A stretch of DNA of 61,044 nucleotides. Source: Pseudomonas sp. PIC25. GTDB lineage: Bacteria; Pseudomonadota; Gammaproteobacteria; Pseudomonadales; Pseudomonadaceae. The notes beneath the pieces are model-generated. The model was not told the DNA's origin. It worked only from the letters and a program-made list of their open reading frames with translations, and searched no databases. The translations under genes were made by a program, and so were the position numbers. Numbering within the stretch: position 1 is the stretch's first letter; each line of letters starts with the position of its first letter. This document shows positions 48,605-57,563 of this stretch, piece after piece. The stretch spans positions 1-61,044 of the forward strand of contig NZ_MUJY01000172.1 in assembly GCF_002286785.1 (NCBI RefSeq), read 5' to 3'.

Positions 48605-49690
48605 ATGCTGGCCCTACTGAAACAGGAGCGCTTCCTGCTGATCGCGCTGGCCGTGGCGCTGCTCACCTATCCGCTCGAGCATAGCCTGCTGGCGGCGGGG
48701 CGAATGGCTGCCCTGGCCACTGCCGGCGTACTGGTGTTGACCATTGTCCTGGCGTCCATGCGCGTCGCCCATCACGCGGAAATCCTCGCCGAGAAGGTCG
48801 GCGACCCCTACGGCAGCATGATCCTCACCCTCTCGGCGGTGCTGGTGGAGGTGGTGATCCTCGGCATCATGATCAGTCATGCGCCTTCGCCGACGCTGGT
48901 GCGCGACACCATCTACGCGGCGGTCATGCTCGACCTCAACGGCATCCTCGGCCTGGCCGCGCTGATCGGCGGCTTCAAGCACGGCGAGCAGCCGTACAAC
49001 AACGACTCCGGGCGCACCTACGTGGTGATGATCCTCACCGCCATGGGAATTTCCATGGTGGTGCCGGAGTTCATTCCGCGTCGGTATTGGGAGGCTTACT
49101 CGGTATTCACCATCGGCGCCATGCTGATGCTTTACGGCGTGTTCCTGCGCATGCAGGTGGGGCCGCACAGTTACTTTTTCAGCTACAGCTACCCGGAGAA
49201 GAAGAAAAAGACCGTGACCGCGCCGCACCACGAGGGCAGCCGCGGCCAGTCCATCGCTCTGCTGGTGGCGGGCATCGTGCTCATCGGCGTGCTGGCCGAG
49301 GTGATGTCCAAGTCCCTCGACGCCGGCCTGGAAGGCATCGCCGCCCCTCCGGTGCTGGCGGCCATTCTGGTGGCGGCGATTTCCGCCAGCCCGGAAATCC
49401 TCACCGCTCTGCGCGCGGCCCTGGCCAACCGTATGCAGTCGGTGGTCAACATCGCCCTCGGCGCCTCGCTGTCCACCGTGATCCTCACCGTGCCGGTGAT
49501 GGAAGGCCTGGCCCTCTACAGCGGCCAACCGTTCCAGATGGCGATGAGCCCGGTGCAGACGGTGATGATGTTCATCACCCTGATCGCGGCGGCAATCAAT
49601 CTCGGCGATGGCGAAACCAACGCCATCGAGGGGATGACCCACTTCGTGCTGTTCGCCACCTTCGTCATGCTGTCGTGCCTGGGGTTGTAG
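48605..49690 (+). CDS. chaA: ChaA-type calcium/sodium:proton antiporter
   Basis: This 361-residue member of the CaCA superfamily has eleven or so membrane helices. The duplicated acidic repeats are visible as GSMILTLSAVLVEVVILG in the first half and AISASPEILTALRAALANRMQS in the second. A charged loop (YPEKKKKTVTAPHHEGSRG) separates the halves. Its size and layout fit ChaA. It is divergent from the deaminase gene. Confidence 0.87.
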   Translation: MLALLKQERFLLIALAVALLTYPLEHSLLAAGRMAALATAGVLVLTIVLASMRVAHHAEILAEKVGDPYGSMILTLSAVLVEVVILGIMISHAPSPTLVRDTIYAAVMLDLNGILGLAALIGGFKHGEQPYNNDSGRTYVVMILTAMGISMVVPEFIPRRYWEAYSVFTIGAMLMLYGVFLRMQVGPHSYFFSYSYPEKKKKTVTAPHHEGSRGQSIALLVAGIVLIGVLAEVMSKSLDAGLEGIAAPPVLAAILVAAISASPEILTALRAALANRMQSVVNIALGASLSTVILTVPVMEGLALYSGQPFQMAMSPVQTVMMFITLIAAAINLGDGETNAIEGMTHFVLFATFVMLSCLGL

Positions 49691-49716
49691 AGGGAATTGT
49701 CGTCGGGCCGTCGATC

Positions 49717-49748
49717 GTAGCCCGGATAAGCGAAGCGCAATCCGGGAA
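49717..49748 (+). repeat. REP-like element, single copy
   Basis: GTAGCCCGGATAAGCGAAGC followed by GCAATCCGGGA has an imperfect TCCGG/CCGGA palindrome. A head-to-head pair of the same element lies at 51817-51888. Confidence 0.75.
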
Positions 49749-49765
49749 TCCAGTACCAGCACAGG

Positions 49766-50449
49766 TCACCAGGGAATGCTCTCGCCCTGGTAATCGATAT
49801 AACGATGGCCACCGCTCCCCCGGGCGCGGTCGATCTGCTCCACCATGCCTCGGCAACTGGTTTCCACATCCAGCGGTGCTTCCTCGCCGCCCATGTCGGT
49901 GCGTACCCAGCCGGGGTGCATCGATAGCACGGTCAGCGGCGTCTCGCCCAGCTCGGCCACGAAACTGCGCGTCAGCGAGTTGAGCGCGGCCTTGCTGGCG
50001 CTGTACAGCGGCAGGTCGCCGGCATGGGCGCCGACGCTGCCGAGGGCCGAGGTCATGAAAACCAACACGCCCTTGGTCGGCTCCACTCGCTCGACCAGCC
50101 GCTCCGCGAGGCGTATCGGCGCCACCGCGTTGGTCATGAACAGCTCCGCCACTTCGGCCGTCGTGGCATGGCTGGCCGACTGGTGCGCCGGGCCGGACAC
50201 ACCGGCGTTGATGAACAGCAGGTCCAGGGAGGTGCCGGCCAGGTTCTGCGCCAGGGCCTCCAGCGACACGCGGTCGTTCATATCCAGTTTCTCGATGCGC
50301 ACGCCGGCGATCGCGGTGAGTTGGCTGGCGCGCTGCGGTTCGCGCACCGTGGCGATCACCTGCCAGCCCTCGGCGCTCAGTTGCTTGACCAGGCCCAGGC
50401 CGAGCCCTCGGGAGGCTCCGACCACCAAAGCCGTCTTGGTGTCTGCCAT
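49766..50449 (-). CDS. Short-chain dehydrogenase/reductase (CsgA/sniffer-like)
   Basis: This 227-residue classical SDR has the NADP-binding motif GASRGLGLGL near residue 11, NAG in LLFINAGVSGP, a catalytic Ser in MTSALGSVG and YSASK. The ending GWVRTDMGGEEAP is typical of the sniffer/CsgA-like carbonyl-reductase group. The start at 50449 gives MADTKTALVVGAS; the longer open frame lacks homology. The substrate is unknown. Confidence 0.83.
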   Translation of the reverse strand: MADTKTALVVGASRGLGLGLVKQLSAEGWQVIATVREPQRASQLTAIAGVRIEKLDMNDRVSLEALAQNLAGTSLDLLFINAGVSGPAHQSASHATTAEVAELFMTNAVAPIRLAERLVERVEPTKGVLVFMTSALGSVGAHAGDLPLYSASKAALNSLTRSFVAELGETPLTVLSMHPGWVRTDMGGEEAPLDVETSCRGMVEQIDRARGSGGHRYIDYQGESIPW

Positions 50450-50602
50450 CTCGCTTTGCTCCTTCGTCTGGTGAAAAGACTCAGCATAGCGTCTGGACCA
50501 GGCGGTGCCGCCGACCGGCGGCGTGCCATTCGTCCCCTGGCGCCGAGAGGAGGCGGATGCGGGCGGCTCGAATGGAGACGAGAGCCGCCGAGGTAACCGC
50601 TC

Positions 50603-51334
50603 ATGAATCCGTTCAAACCGATGCTGCCACTGTGCCTGTTCTGGCTGCCTGCCGTTCTTTGGGCGGCCCCCTACAATCCCGCTATGTGGAACCTGACCGT
50701 GCCGGTGAAGGGCGCCGAAGGTTTCGCCGCTACCATCGACACGCCAAGCCTGCCCGGGTACAGCTCCGAGTATTTCAGTGCCAACGACGAACGCATCCAG
50801 TTCTGGGCGCCAGTGACCGGCGCTACTACCGACAGCAGCGGCTTCCCCCGTGCGGAACTGCGCGAAGCCTACAAGGACGGCCGGTTGCGCAACTGGAACT
50901 ACCGGGACGCGGTGAACACCCTGGAGGCCCGGGTATCCGTCGAGCAAATCCCGAGCAGCGGGCGCATCGCCATCGGCCAGATCCATGTCTTTCAACGCAG
51001 CACGCCGCTGCTGATCGTTTACTACAACAAGGGCGACATCGAAGCGCGGGTACGCCCGGTGTTCGGTAAGACGCCGAACGAGCCGGTGCTGCTGGTGAGC
51101 AAGGTACCCCTGGGCAAGCGCTTCAGCTACAAGGCGGTGCTGGACAGTAGAGGCAAGCTGACCGTCAGCGCCAGCTATGGCGACAAGTCATCCAGCCTGA
51201 ACCTGCCTATCGATTCGAGCTGGGCGTCGCAATCGCTCTATTTCAAGGCCGGCGCCTACGTGCAGGACAATTCGGGGCCGTCCAGCGAAGGCGGGCGGGT
51301 AAGCTTCTACTCACTGAAGGCTTCACACCTGTGA
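50603..51334 (+). CDS. Polysaccharide lyase family 7 (alginate lyase)
   Basis: This 243-residue protein has a signal peptide (MNPFKPMLPLCLFWLPAVLWA). The three PL7 motifs are present: RAELRE at 83-88, QIH at 126-128 with the catalytic His, and YFKAGAYVQ at 213-221 with the catalytic Tyr. It should cleave alginate by beta-elimination outside the cytoplasm. It is not in an alginate biosynthesis cluster, so it may release cells from biofilm or degrade external alginate. Confidence 0.88.
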   Translation: MNPFKPMLPLCLFWLPAVLWAAPYNPAMWNLTVPVKGAEGFAATIDTPSLPGYSSEYFSANDERIQFWAPVTGATTDSSGFPRAELREAYKDGRLRNWNYRDAVNTLEARVSVEQIPSSGRIAIGQIHVFQRSTPLLIVYYNKGDIEARVRPVFGKTPNEPVLLVSKVPLGKRFSYKAVLDSRGKLTVSASYGDKSSSLNLPIDSSWASQSLYFKAGAYVQDNSGPSSEGGRVSFYSLKASHL

Positions 51335-51816
51335 AGTGCCTGTTTTGGTGAGCTCTGGCCCAAATCGGTTCTCGCCAGCGCACAAGGCTGGTGCGAAGCG
51401 GAGGGCTCCGGTCTGACGAAGAGCTGTACAGAAAATGATCAGTGCGCGTCAGGCGCCGTCAGCCCTGGCTTCCGTTCAGGCGTCCCCGGTTTATCCACAA
51501 CCTTATCCCCGGATCGCGTGGACAATCGCGGCGCAATGCCACTACCACGTCGAAAAGATTTCCGCAAAGGAAAAATTACAGGAAATCAGTTGCTTATCTT
51601 GAAAAACCGGGTCCCGCAGTGGGTTGGATAATTTGCATACAACGGCCCGGAGCCCCGATTGGGCCGGCCTTTCCGGCAGCCATCCCCGTCTTGTCCACAA
51701 AACTGTCCACACCTTTTGTGGGCAAAATCGGTGCGTTTTTTTATGAGGGATAACGTGTGGCGAGGCTTCGACGGGCAAATTCATCCTCCCTCTACAAGAC
51801 GGCGACAATCTGGTCT
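51335..51816. other. Gene-free region with DnaA-box-like sites
   Basis: No credible gene is seen. It holds one exact DnaA box, TTATCCACA (51491-51499), and near matches TTATCCCCG (51503), TTGTCCACG on the minus strand (51517-51525), TTGTCCACA (51691-51699), CTGTCCACA (51703-51711) and TTGCCCACA on the minus strand (51717-51725). AT-rich patches lie between and after the two groups (about 51546-51600 and 51730-51745). Confidence 0.5.
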
Positions 51817-51888
51817 GTAGCCCGGATAAGCCTTGGCGCAAGCCGGGACGCTGAACTCCCGGATTGCGCTTCGCTTATCCGGGCTATG
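51817..51888. repeat. REP-like element, inverted pair
   Basis: GTAGCCCGGATAAG (51817-51830) and its near reverse complement CTTATCCGGGCTATGG (51873-51888) face each other across about 42 bases that also contain CCGGGA/TCCCGG. This is the REP doublet form of the element at 49717. Confidence 0.8.
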
Positions 51889-51928
51889 GTTGATGCTTTC
51901 ACGGGCTCATCGCCCAATGAAATCCAAC

Positions 51929-52513
51929 CTAAAGCCGTCGCAACTGCTCCCGCCCACGGCTGATGTCGGCCAGCAATCGCTCCAGGCCGGCGACATGACG
52001 TTCCGGGAGCGCCAGGGTGAGCCGGGCGCCGTCGGCGCCGAAGGTTTCCGTTTCGATCAGGGCCTCGAAGTCGGCGAGGCGGGATTTCAACAGGGCCAGC
52101 TCGGCGAATCCGCAGTGGCAGGCACAGCGCGTACGCTGTACCAGTTCCACCGCCACACCGCCCTGCAAGCACTTGGCGGCGCTGCCGCCGTAGGCGCGGG
52201 CCAGGCCGCCGGTACCGAGTTGGATGCCGCCGTACCAGCGGGTGACCACCACGGCTACCTGGTCGAAACCCTGCCCTTCGATGGCGGCCAGGATCGGTCG
52301 CCCAGCGGTGCCGCCGGGCTCGCCATCGTCATTGAAGCGGTATTGGTTGCCGATTTTCCAGGCCCAGCAGTTATGCGTCGCGGCGGGGTCGCTGACGCGG
52401 GCGATGAACGCCTGGGCCTCCTCGGCACTGGCCACGGCAGCGGCTTGGGCGAGGAAGCGGCTCTTGCGAATCTCTTCGCGGTAATCGGCGGGAGCGGCGA
52501 GGGTGACGGCCAT
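51929..52513 (-). CDS. IMPACT/YigZ-family protein
   Basis: This 194-residue protein has an N-terminal UPF0029/IMPACT domain with KSRFLAQAAAV, HNCWAWKIGNQYRFNDDGEPGGTAGRPIL and VVTRWYGGIQLGTGGL. A C-terminal DUF1949-type ferredoxin-like domain follows. The start at 52513 (MAVTLAAPADYREEI) gives normal family length. The cellular role of YigZ is not well defined; eukaryotic IMPACT modulates Gcn2. Confidence 0.87.
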   Translation of the reverse strand: MAVTLAAPADYREEIRKSRFLAQAAAVASAEEAQAFIARVSDPAATHNCWAWKIGNQYRFNDDGEPGGTAGRPILAAIEGQGFDQVAVVVTRWYGGIQLGTGGLARAYGGSAAKCLQGGVAVELVQRTRCACHCGFAELALLKSRLADFEALIETETFGADGARLTLALPERHVAGLERLLADISRGREQLRRL

Positions 52514-52584
52514 GGGCGAAGCGGGCGTGGCGGCTGGAGGCGCAGTGTACCCGCATCGGAACGGGGCGTGCGCCCCGCACGCGG

Positions 52585-53247
52585 CTACTTGGCCGGAGGC
52601 GTCAGCCCGCAGCCCTTGAGGATGATGTGGATCAGGTTGTCCGTGGCGACGGCGAAATCTTCCTTGGTCAGCTTCTTGCGGCCGGTCAGGCGGCAGATCT
52701 GGCTGGAAAAGTCGGCGTAATGCTGGGTGCTGCCCCAGAGCAGGAAAATCAGGTGCACCGGATCGATGGGGTCCATCTTGCCAGCGGCGATCCAGGCTTC
52801 GAACACCGCGGCGCGGCCACGGAACCAGTCGCGGTAGTCCTGGCTGAAATGTTCGGACAGGCATTCGCCGCCGCTAATGACTTCCATAGCGAAGAGCTTC
52901 GAGGCCAGCGGCTGGCGGCGGGAGAATTCCATCTTGGCGCGGATGTAGTTCGCCAAGGCCGCGGCGGGGTCGCTGTCGGCGTTCAGATGGCTGAAAGCGC
53001 TGTCCCAGAGATCGAGGATGTTGCGCATCACTTCGACGTATAGGCCCAGCTTGTTATTGAAGTAGTAATGCAGATTGGCCTTGGGCAGCCCCACGCGCAG
53101 GGCGATGGTGTTCATGCTGGTGCCTTTGAAGCCGTGGCGGGCGAACTCCTCGGTGGCAGCGGCAAGAATGGCTTCTTCGTTCTTCTGGCGGATGCGGCCG
53201 GCGGGCTTGCTGGCGGGAAGGGTCTTCGCGGGCACTTCTACGGTCAT
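52585..53247 (-). CDS. TetR-family regulator, RutR-like
   Basis: This 220-residue regulator has an N-terminal helix-turn-helix (about 20-65; MNTIALRVGLPKANLHYYFNNK) and a C-terminal domain much like E. coli RutR: DPVHLIFLLWGSTQHYADF aligns with RutR DPQHLIFMIWASTQHYADF. RutR senses uracil and thymine. It is divergent from the isoxanthopterin-deaminase-like gene and likely controls it. The start at 53247 (MTVEVPAKTLP) is chosen because the frame upstream lacks similarity. Confidence 0.83.
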   Translation of the reverse strand: MTVEVPAKTLPASKPAGRIRQKNEEAILAAATEEFARHGFKGTSMNTIALRVGLPKANLHYYFNNKLGLYVEVMRNILDLWDSAFSHLNADSDPAAALANYIRAKMEFSRRQPLASKLFAMEVISGGECLSEHFSQDYRDWFRGRAAVFEAWIAAGKMDPIDPVHLIFLLWGSTQHYADFSSQICRLTGRKKLTKEDFAVATDNLIHIILKGCGLTPPAK

Positions 53248-53486
53248 GGGCTTTCCGGACGGTTGATGAAGCGGAGCGTGTGCACTGATAGCGCACTGCT
53301 GGCGATGACACAAGCGTTGTAGGGGATAAAAAGCCCAGCAGCGGACCAACCGCACTGTCGATGCGTGAACCGGCGCGTTCGTGCACCAAAAGAGGTCGTG
53401 TCGGTCGGGCACTAAAGCGCAACGGCGTTGCCGAATGCCTCGCCGCGCGACAGGGGAGAGCGGCCATTCGCAACAGGAGTAATGAC

Positions 53487-54911
53487 GTGACCCACAACTG
53501 GCTGATCCGAGGCGCCAGCGCCATCCTCACCGGGCTTTCCGGCAGTGCGGCGCGTAATGCCGGGCCGGACATGCGTATCGTCGATGGGCGCATCGCCGCC
53601 TTCGGCCAGCTCGAGCCGCAGCCCGACGAGACGATCATCGAGGCCCGCGATTGCGTGATCTATCCCGCCTGGATCAACACTCATCACCACCTCTTCCAGT
53701 CGTTGCTCAAGGGCGTACCCGGCGGGCTCGACTGCAACCTCGGCGACTGGCTGCCGGCGGTGCCGCAACGTTTCCACGGTGCCTTCGACGAGCGCAGCTT
53801 CCGCCTCGCCGCGCGTATTGGACTGATCGAGCTGGCGCGCTCCGGCTGCGCCACGGTGGCCGACCATCACTACCTGTACTGGTCCGGCATGCCTTTCGAC
53901 GGCGCCGCCATCCTCTTCGAAGAGGCCGAGCGGCTGGGCCTGCGCTTCGTGCTCTGCCGTGGCGGCGCGACCCATGTGCGCCCGCCGCGCCCGGACTCGC
54001 CCCAGGGCTGGCGCCTGGAACACCTCGACGCCTACCTGGCCGACGTCGAACGGCTGGTGGCCGCCTACCACGACCCGTCCGCCGACGCCCGGCGCCGGGT
54101 GGTCATGGCGCCCACCAGCCCACCGTACTCCATGACCTCCGCCGGCCTGCGCGAAGCCGCCGATACCGCGCGGCGCCTGGGCATCCGACTGCACAGTCAC
54201 CTGTCGGAAACGGTCGATTACCTGGACGAGGTGCCGGAGCGCCACGGCATGACGCCGGTGGCTTATTGCGCCGAGCACGGGTGGCTGGGCGAGGACGTCT
54301 GGTTCGCCCATCTGGTCAAGCTGCTGCCGGAGGAAATCGAATTGCTCGGCGCCACCCGCACCGGTATCGCCCATTGCCCGCAGAGCAATGCCCGCCTGGG
54401 CAGCGGCATCGCCGACGTGGCGGCGCTGGAAGCGGCCGGCGTGCGCGTTTCCCTCGGCGTAGATGGCGCGGCGTCCAACGAGGCCTGCGACATGATCAGC
54501 GAGACCCACGCCGCCTGGCTGCTACAGCGCGCCAAGGCCGGCGAGCGCGCACGGCCGCGCTGTGATGGCGGCACGGAAGAGGGCGGCGCTCAGGCGGTGG
54601 CGGCGGAGGACGTGGTGCGCTGGGCCACGGCCGGCGGCGCCCGGGTGCTCGGCCTGGACGCCCTGGGCACGCTGGAGATCGGCCAGGCGGCGGACATCGC
54701 CGTATTCCACTTGGGCGATCCCCGTTACTTCGGCCTGCACGATCCGGCGCTGGGCCCGGTGATCGGCGCTGGCCGACCGCACCTGCGAGCTTTACTGGTG
54801 GGGGGGCGGCGGGTGGTGGAAGACGACCGTATTCCGGGCCTCGATCTGCAGGAACTCGGCGCTCGGGCGCGGGAGGCCGTGCTGGAGTTGCGGCGGCGGG
54901 TGGGGGCGTGA
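53487..54911 (+). CDS. Amidohydrolase, isoxanthopterin-deaminase-like
   Basis: This 474-residue COG0402 amidohydrolase has the metal motif HXH in NTHHHLFQSLLKG (residues 64-76), HSHLSETVDYLDE, HLVKL, HCPQSNARLGSG and DGAASNEACDM. The string from VIYPAWINTHHHLF through LARSGCATVADHHYLYW closely follows, from memory, the isoxanthopterin deaminase of known structure (PDB 2PAJ) rather than 8-oxoguanine deaminase (NTHHHFYQTLTRA). The start is GTG at 53487 with AGGAG seven bases upstream. Confidence 0.7.
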   Translation: MTHNWLIRGASAILTGLSGSAARNAGPDMRIVDGRIAAFGQLEPQPDETIIEARDCVIYPAWINTHHHLFQSLLKGVPGGLDCNLGDWLPAVPQRFHGAFDERSFRLAARIGLIELARSGCATVADHHYLYWSGMPFDGAAILFEEAERLGLRFVLCRGGATHVRPPRPDSPQGWRLEHLDAYLADVERLVAAYHDPSADARRRVVMAPTSPPYSMTSAGLREAADTARRLGIRLHSHLSETVDYLDEVPERHGMTPVAYCAEHGWLGEDVWFAHLVKLLPEEIELLGATRTGIAHCPQSNARLGSGIADVAALEAAGVRVSLGVDGAASNEACDMISETHAAWLLQRAKAGERARPRCDGGTEEGGAQAVAAEDVVRWATAGGARVLGLDALGTLEIGQAADIAVFHLGDPRYFGLHDPALGPVIGAGRPHLRALLVGGRRVVEDDRIPGLDLQELGARAREAVLELRRRVGA

Positions 54912-55034
54912 GATGCCCTCTCCCCAGCCCTCTCCCATAAATGGAAGAGGGGGCAGTCCGAACCTGGACGTGATGCCGATGCACGTCATCGCTCCTCTCT
55001 TCCGTTCACGGGAGAGGGTAATCGAGCCGCCCGC

Positions 55035-55955
55035 TCATCCCGTCTCCGCCAGCGCCTCGAGAAAGCTCTCCAGCACCAGATGCGGTCGCCGTCCCTTGCG
55101 GGTCACCGAGGCCAGGCTGAGGTCATAGAAGCGTGTCGCCGGCTTCAATGCGCGCAGGCGGCCTTCCTGCACCCATTGACGGGCATAGTGGTCCGGCAGG
55201 TAGCCGATGTAACGCCCAGTGAGGATCAGGAAGGCCATGCCTTCGCGGTCCGAGGCGCTGGCCGTGCAGTTCAGTGCCTGGTAATGAGCCTGGATCTCCG
55301 CCGGCAGGCGGAAGGTCGGGGCGATGGCGTCCTGGCCGTTCAGGCGTTCGTCGCCGAGCTGCGCTTCGTCCGCATAGAACAGCGGATGGCCCACCGCGCA
55401 GTAGAGCTGCGAGCGCTCGTCGTACAGCGGCGCGTATTCCAGCCCGGAGAGCGCTCCTGCCTGCGGCACCACGCCGACGTGCAGACGGCCGTCGAGTACA
55501 CCCTGTTCCACTTCGCTGGGTGGAATCATGCGGATCTGGATGCGCACCTCCGGTCCGCGCTCCTTCAGCCGCGCCAGGGCATGGGTGATGCGCATGTGCG
55601 GCACGGTCACCAAGTTGTCGGTGAGGCCGATGTTCAGCTCGCCGCGCAGTTGCCGGTGCAGGCCGTTCACCTCGGTACGGAAGGTCTCCAGCGCACTGAG
55701 CAACTGCTGCGAGGCCTGATACACCTCTCGGCCTTCCTCGGTCAGGGCGAAGCCGGCACGCCCGCGCTGGCACAGACGCAAGCCGACGCGCTGCTCCAGA
55801 TCGCTCATCTGCTGGCTGATGGCCGAGCGGCCGATGCCCAGCACGCTCTCGGCGGCTGAAAAGCCCCCGCAGTCCACCACAGTGCGGAACAGCTTCAGCA
55901 GACGGATATCGAAATCGCTGACCTGGGCCAGCGGATCGGCGCGGCGTGTGCTCAT
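55035..55955 (-). CDS. bauR: LysR-type regulator BauR
   Basis: This 306-residue LysR protein has an N-terminal winged helix (about 15-75; GGFSAAESVLGIGRSAISQQMSDLEQRVGLRLC) and a C-terminal effector domain. It is divergent from bauA, as bauR is in P. aeruginosa, where it activates beta-alanine catabolism genes. The symbol is assigned from this context and the neighbouring enzymes. Confidence 0.8.
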   Translation of the reverse strand: MSTRRADPLAQVSDFDIRLLKLFRTVVDCGGFSAAESVLGIGRSAISQQMSDLEQRVGLRLCQRGRAGFALTEEGREVYQASQQLLSALETFRTEVNGLHRQLRGELNIGLTDNLVTVPHMRITHALARLKERGPEVRIQIRMIPPSEVEQGVLDGRLHVGVVPQAGALSGLEYAPLYDERSQLYCAVGHPLFYADEAQLGDERLNGQDAIAPTFRLPAEIQAHYQALNCTASASDREGMAFLILTGRYIGYLPDHYARQWVQEGRLRALKPATRFYDLSLASVTRKGRRPHLVLESFLEALAETG

Positions 55956-55986
55956 AAGTTTAGTAATCAGTGAACAAAAGATCGGA

Positions 55987-56008
55987 AAAGTCAGGTTTTA
56001 CCGACTTT
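55987..56008. promoter_or_regulatory. Inverted repeat in the bauR-bauA intergenic region
   Basis: AAAGTC-A-GGTTTTACC-GACTTT is an interrupted palindrome (one bulged A) 95 bases before the bauA ATG and 32 bases before the bauR start. It is a candidate BauR binding site; a hairpin is the alternative. Confidence 0.4.
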
Positions 56009-56102
56009 ATGTCCGTGGCACTGTCCTCGGCAACACCTCCTGCGGGAAGCGAATGAGTTCGCTCCCTCAAAGAACAATGAACCGCACCTTGCGAGGCCGC
56101 CG

Positions 56103-57449
56103 ATGAACATGCCGCAGACCAACGCTCCGTCGATCGCCAGCCAGCTCAAGCTGGACGCCCACTGGATGCCCTTCACCGCCAACCGCGCCTTCCAGCGCGA
56201 CCCGCGGATCATCGTCGGCGCCGAAGGCAGCTGGCTGATCGACGACCAGGGCCGACGCGTCTATGACAGCCTCTCCGGTCTGTGGACCTGTGGCGCCGGG
56301 CACAGCCGCAAGGAAATCCAGGAGGCCGTGGCCAAGCAGCTCGGCACCCTCGACTACGCCCCGGCCTTCCAATACGGCCATCCGCTGTCCTTCAAGCTCG
56401 CCGAGAAGATCGCCGACCTGCTGCCGGGCGACCTGAACCATGTGTTCTTTACCGATTCCGGCTCCGAATGCGCCGACACCGCCATCAAGATGGCCCGTGC
56501 CTACTGGCGCCTGAAAGGCCAGCCGGCGAAGACCAAGCTGATCGGCCGTGCCCGTGGCTACCACGGCGTCAACGTCGCCGGCACCTCCCTCGGCGGCATC
56601 GGCGGCAACCGCAAGATGTTTGGCGCGCTGATGGACGTCGACCACCTGCCGCACACCTTGCAACCCGGCTTGGCTTTCACCAAGGGCATGGCCGAGACCG
56701 GCGGCGTGGAGCTGGCCAACGAACTGCTCAAACTGATCGAGTTGCACGACGCTTCCAACATCGCCGCGGTGATCGTCGAGCCCATGTCCGGCTCCGCCGG
56801 CGTCATCGTGCCGCCCAAGGGCTACTTGCAGCGTTTGCGCGAGATTTGCGACCAGCACAACATCCTGCTGATCTTCGACGAAGTGATCACCGGTTTCGGC
56901 CGTATGGGCGCCTACAGCGGCGCGGAATACTTCGGCGTCGTCCCGGACCTGCTCAACGTCGCCAAGCAGATCACCAACGGCGCCGTCCCCATGGGGGCGG
57001 TGATCGCCAGCCGTGAGATCTACCAGACCTTCATGAACCAGGCGACGCCGGACTACGCGGTGGAATTCACCCACGGCTACACCTACTCCGCCCACCCCGT
57101 GGCTTGTGCCGCGGGCCTCGCCGCGCTGGAGCTGCTGGAGAAGGACAACCTCGTGCAGCAGGCCGCCGCCCTGGCCCCGCACTTCGAGAAGGCCATCCAC
57201 GGCCTGAAGGGCACCAGGCACGTGGTGGACATCCGCAACTGCGGCCTGGCCGGCGCTCTCCAGCTCGCCCCGCGCGACGGCGACGCCATCGTCCGCCCCT
57301 ACGAGGCCGGCATCGCCCTGTGGAAGGCCGGCTTCTACGTGCGCTTCGGTGGCGACACCCTGCAATTCGGCCCGACCTTCAACGCCAAGCCGGAAGACCT
57401 CGACCGCGTGTTCGATGCGGTGGGGGAAGTATTGAACGGGTTGAGTTGA
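56103..57449 (+). CDS. bauA: Beta-alanine--pyruvate aminotransferase
   Basis: This 448-residue class III PLP aminotransferase has the Schiff-base lysine Lys288 in LLNVAKQITNGAVPMGAV and Asp259 in LLIFDEVITGFGR. It converts beta-alanine and pyruvate to malonate semialdehyde and alanine. From memory it is nearly collinear with P. aeruginosa BauA (DSLSGLWTCGAGHSRKEIQE). bauC follows 114 bases downstream. bauB, which lies between them in P. aeruginosa, is absent. Confidence 0.92.
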   Translation: MNMPQTNAPSIASQLKLDAHWMPFTANRAFQRDPRIIVGAEGSWLIDDQGRRVYDSLSGLWTCGAGHSRKEIQEAVAKQLGTLDYAPAFQYGHPLSFKLAEKIADLLPGDLNHVFFTDSGSECADTAIKMARAYWRLKGQPAKTKLIGRARGYHGVNVAGTSLGGIGGNRKMFGALMDVDHLPHTLQPGLAFTKGMAETGGVELANELLKLIELHDASNIAAVIVEPMSGSAGVIVPPKGYLQRLREICDQHNILLIFDEVITGFGRMGAYSGAEYFGVVPDLLNVAKQITNGAVPMGAVIASREIYQTFMNQATPDYAVEFTHGYTYSAHPVACAAGLAALELLEKDNLVQQAAALAPHFEKAIHGLKGTRHVVDIRNCGLAGALQLAPRDGDAIVRPYEAGIALWKAGFYVRFGGDTLQFGPTFNAKPEDLDRVFDAVGEVLNGLS

Positions 57450-57563
57450 TACCTGTAGGGGCGAATTTATTCGCCTGATGCGCACAGATTGACCACGTCG
57501 CCGCCTGTGGAAACGCCCCTCAGTCACCAAGGCGAACACCGACAACCACAACGGAGCCACCTC

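Noticed and set aside
51442-51753. A 103-codon open frame in the gene-free region
   Set aside because: It has no Shine-Dalgarno, no domain and Arg/Pro-biased composition, and it crosses the DnaA-box-like sites.
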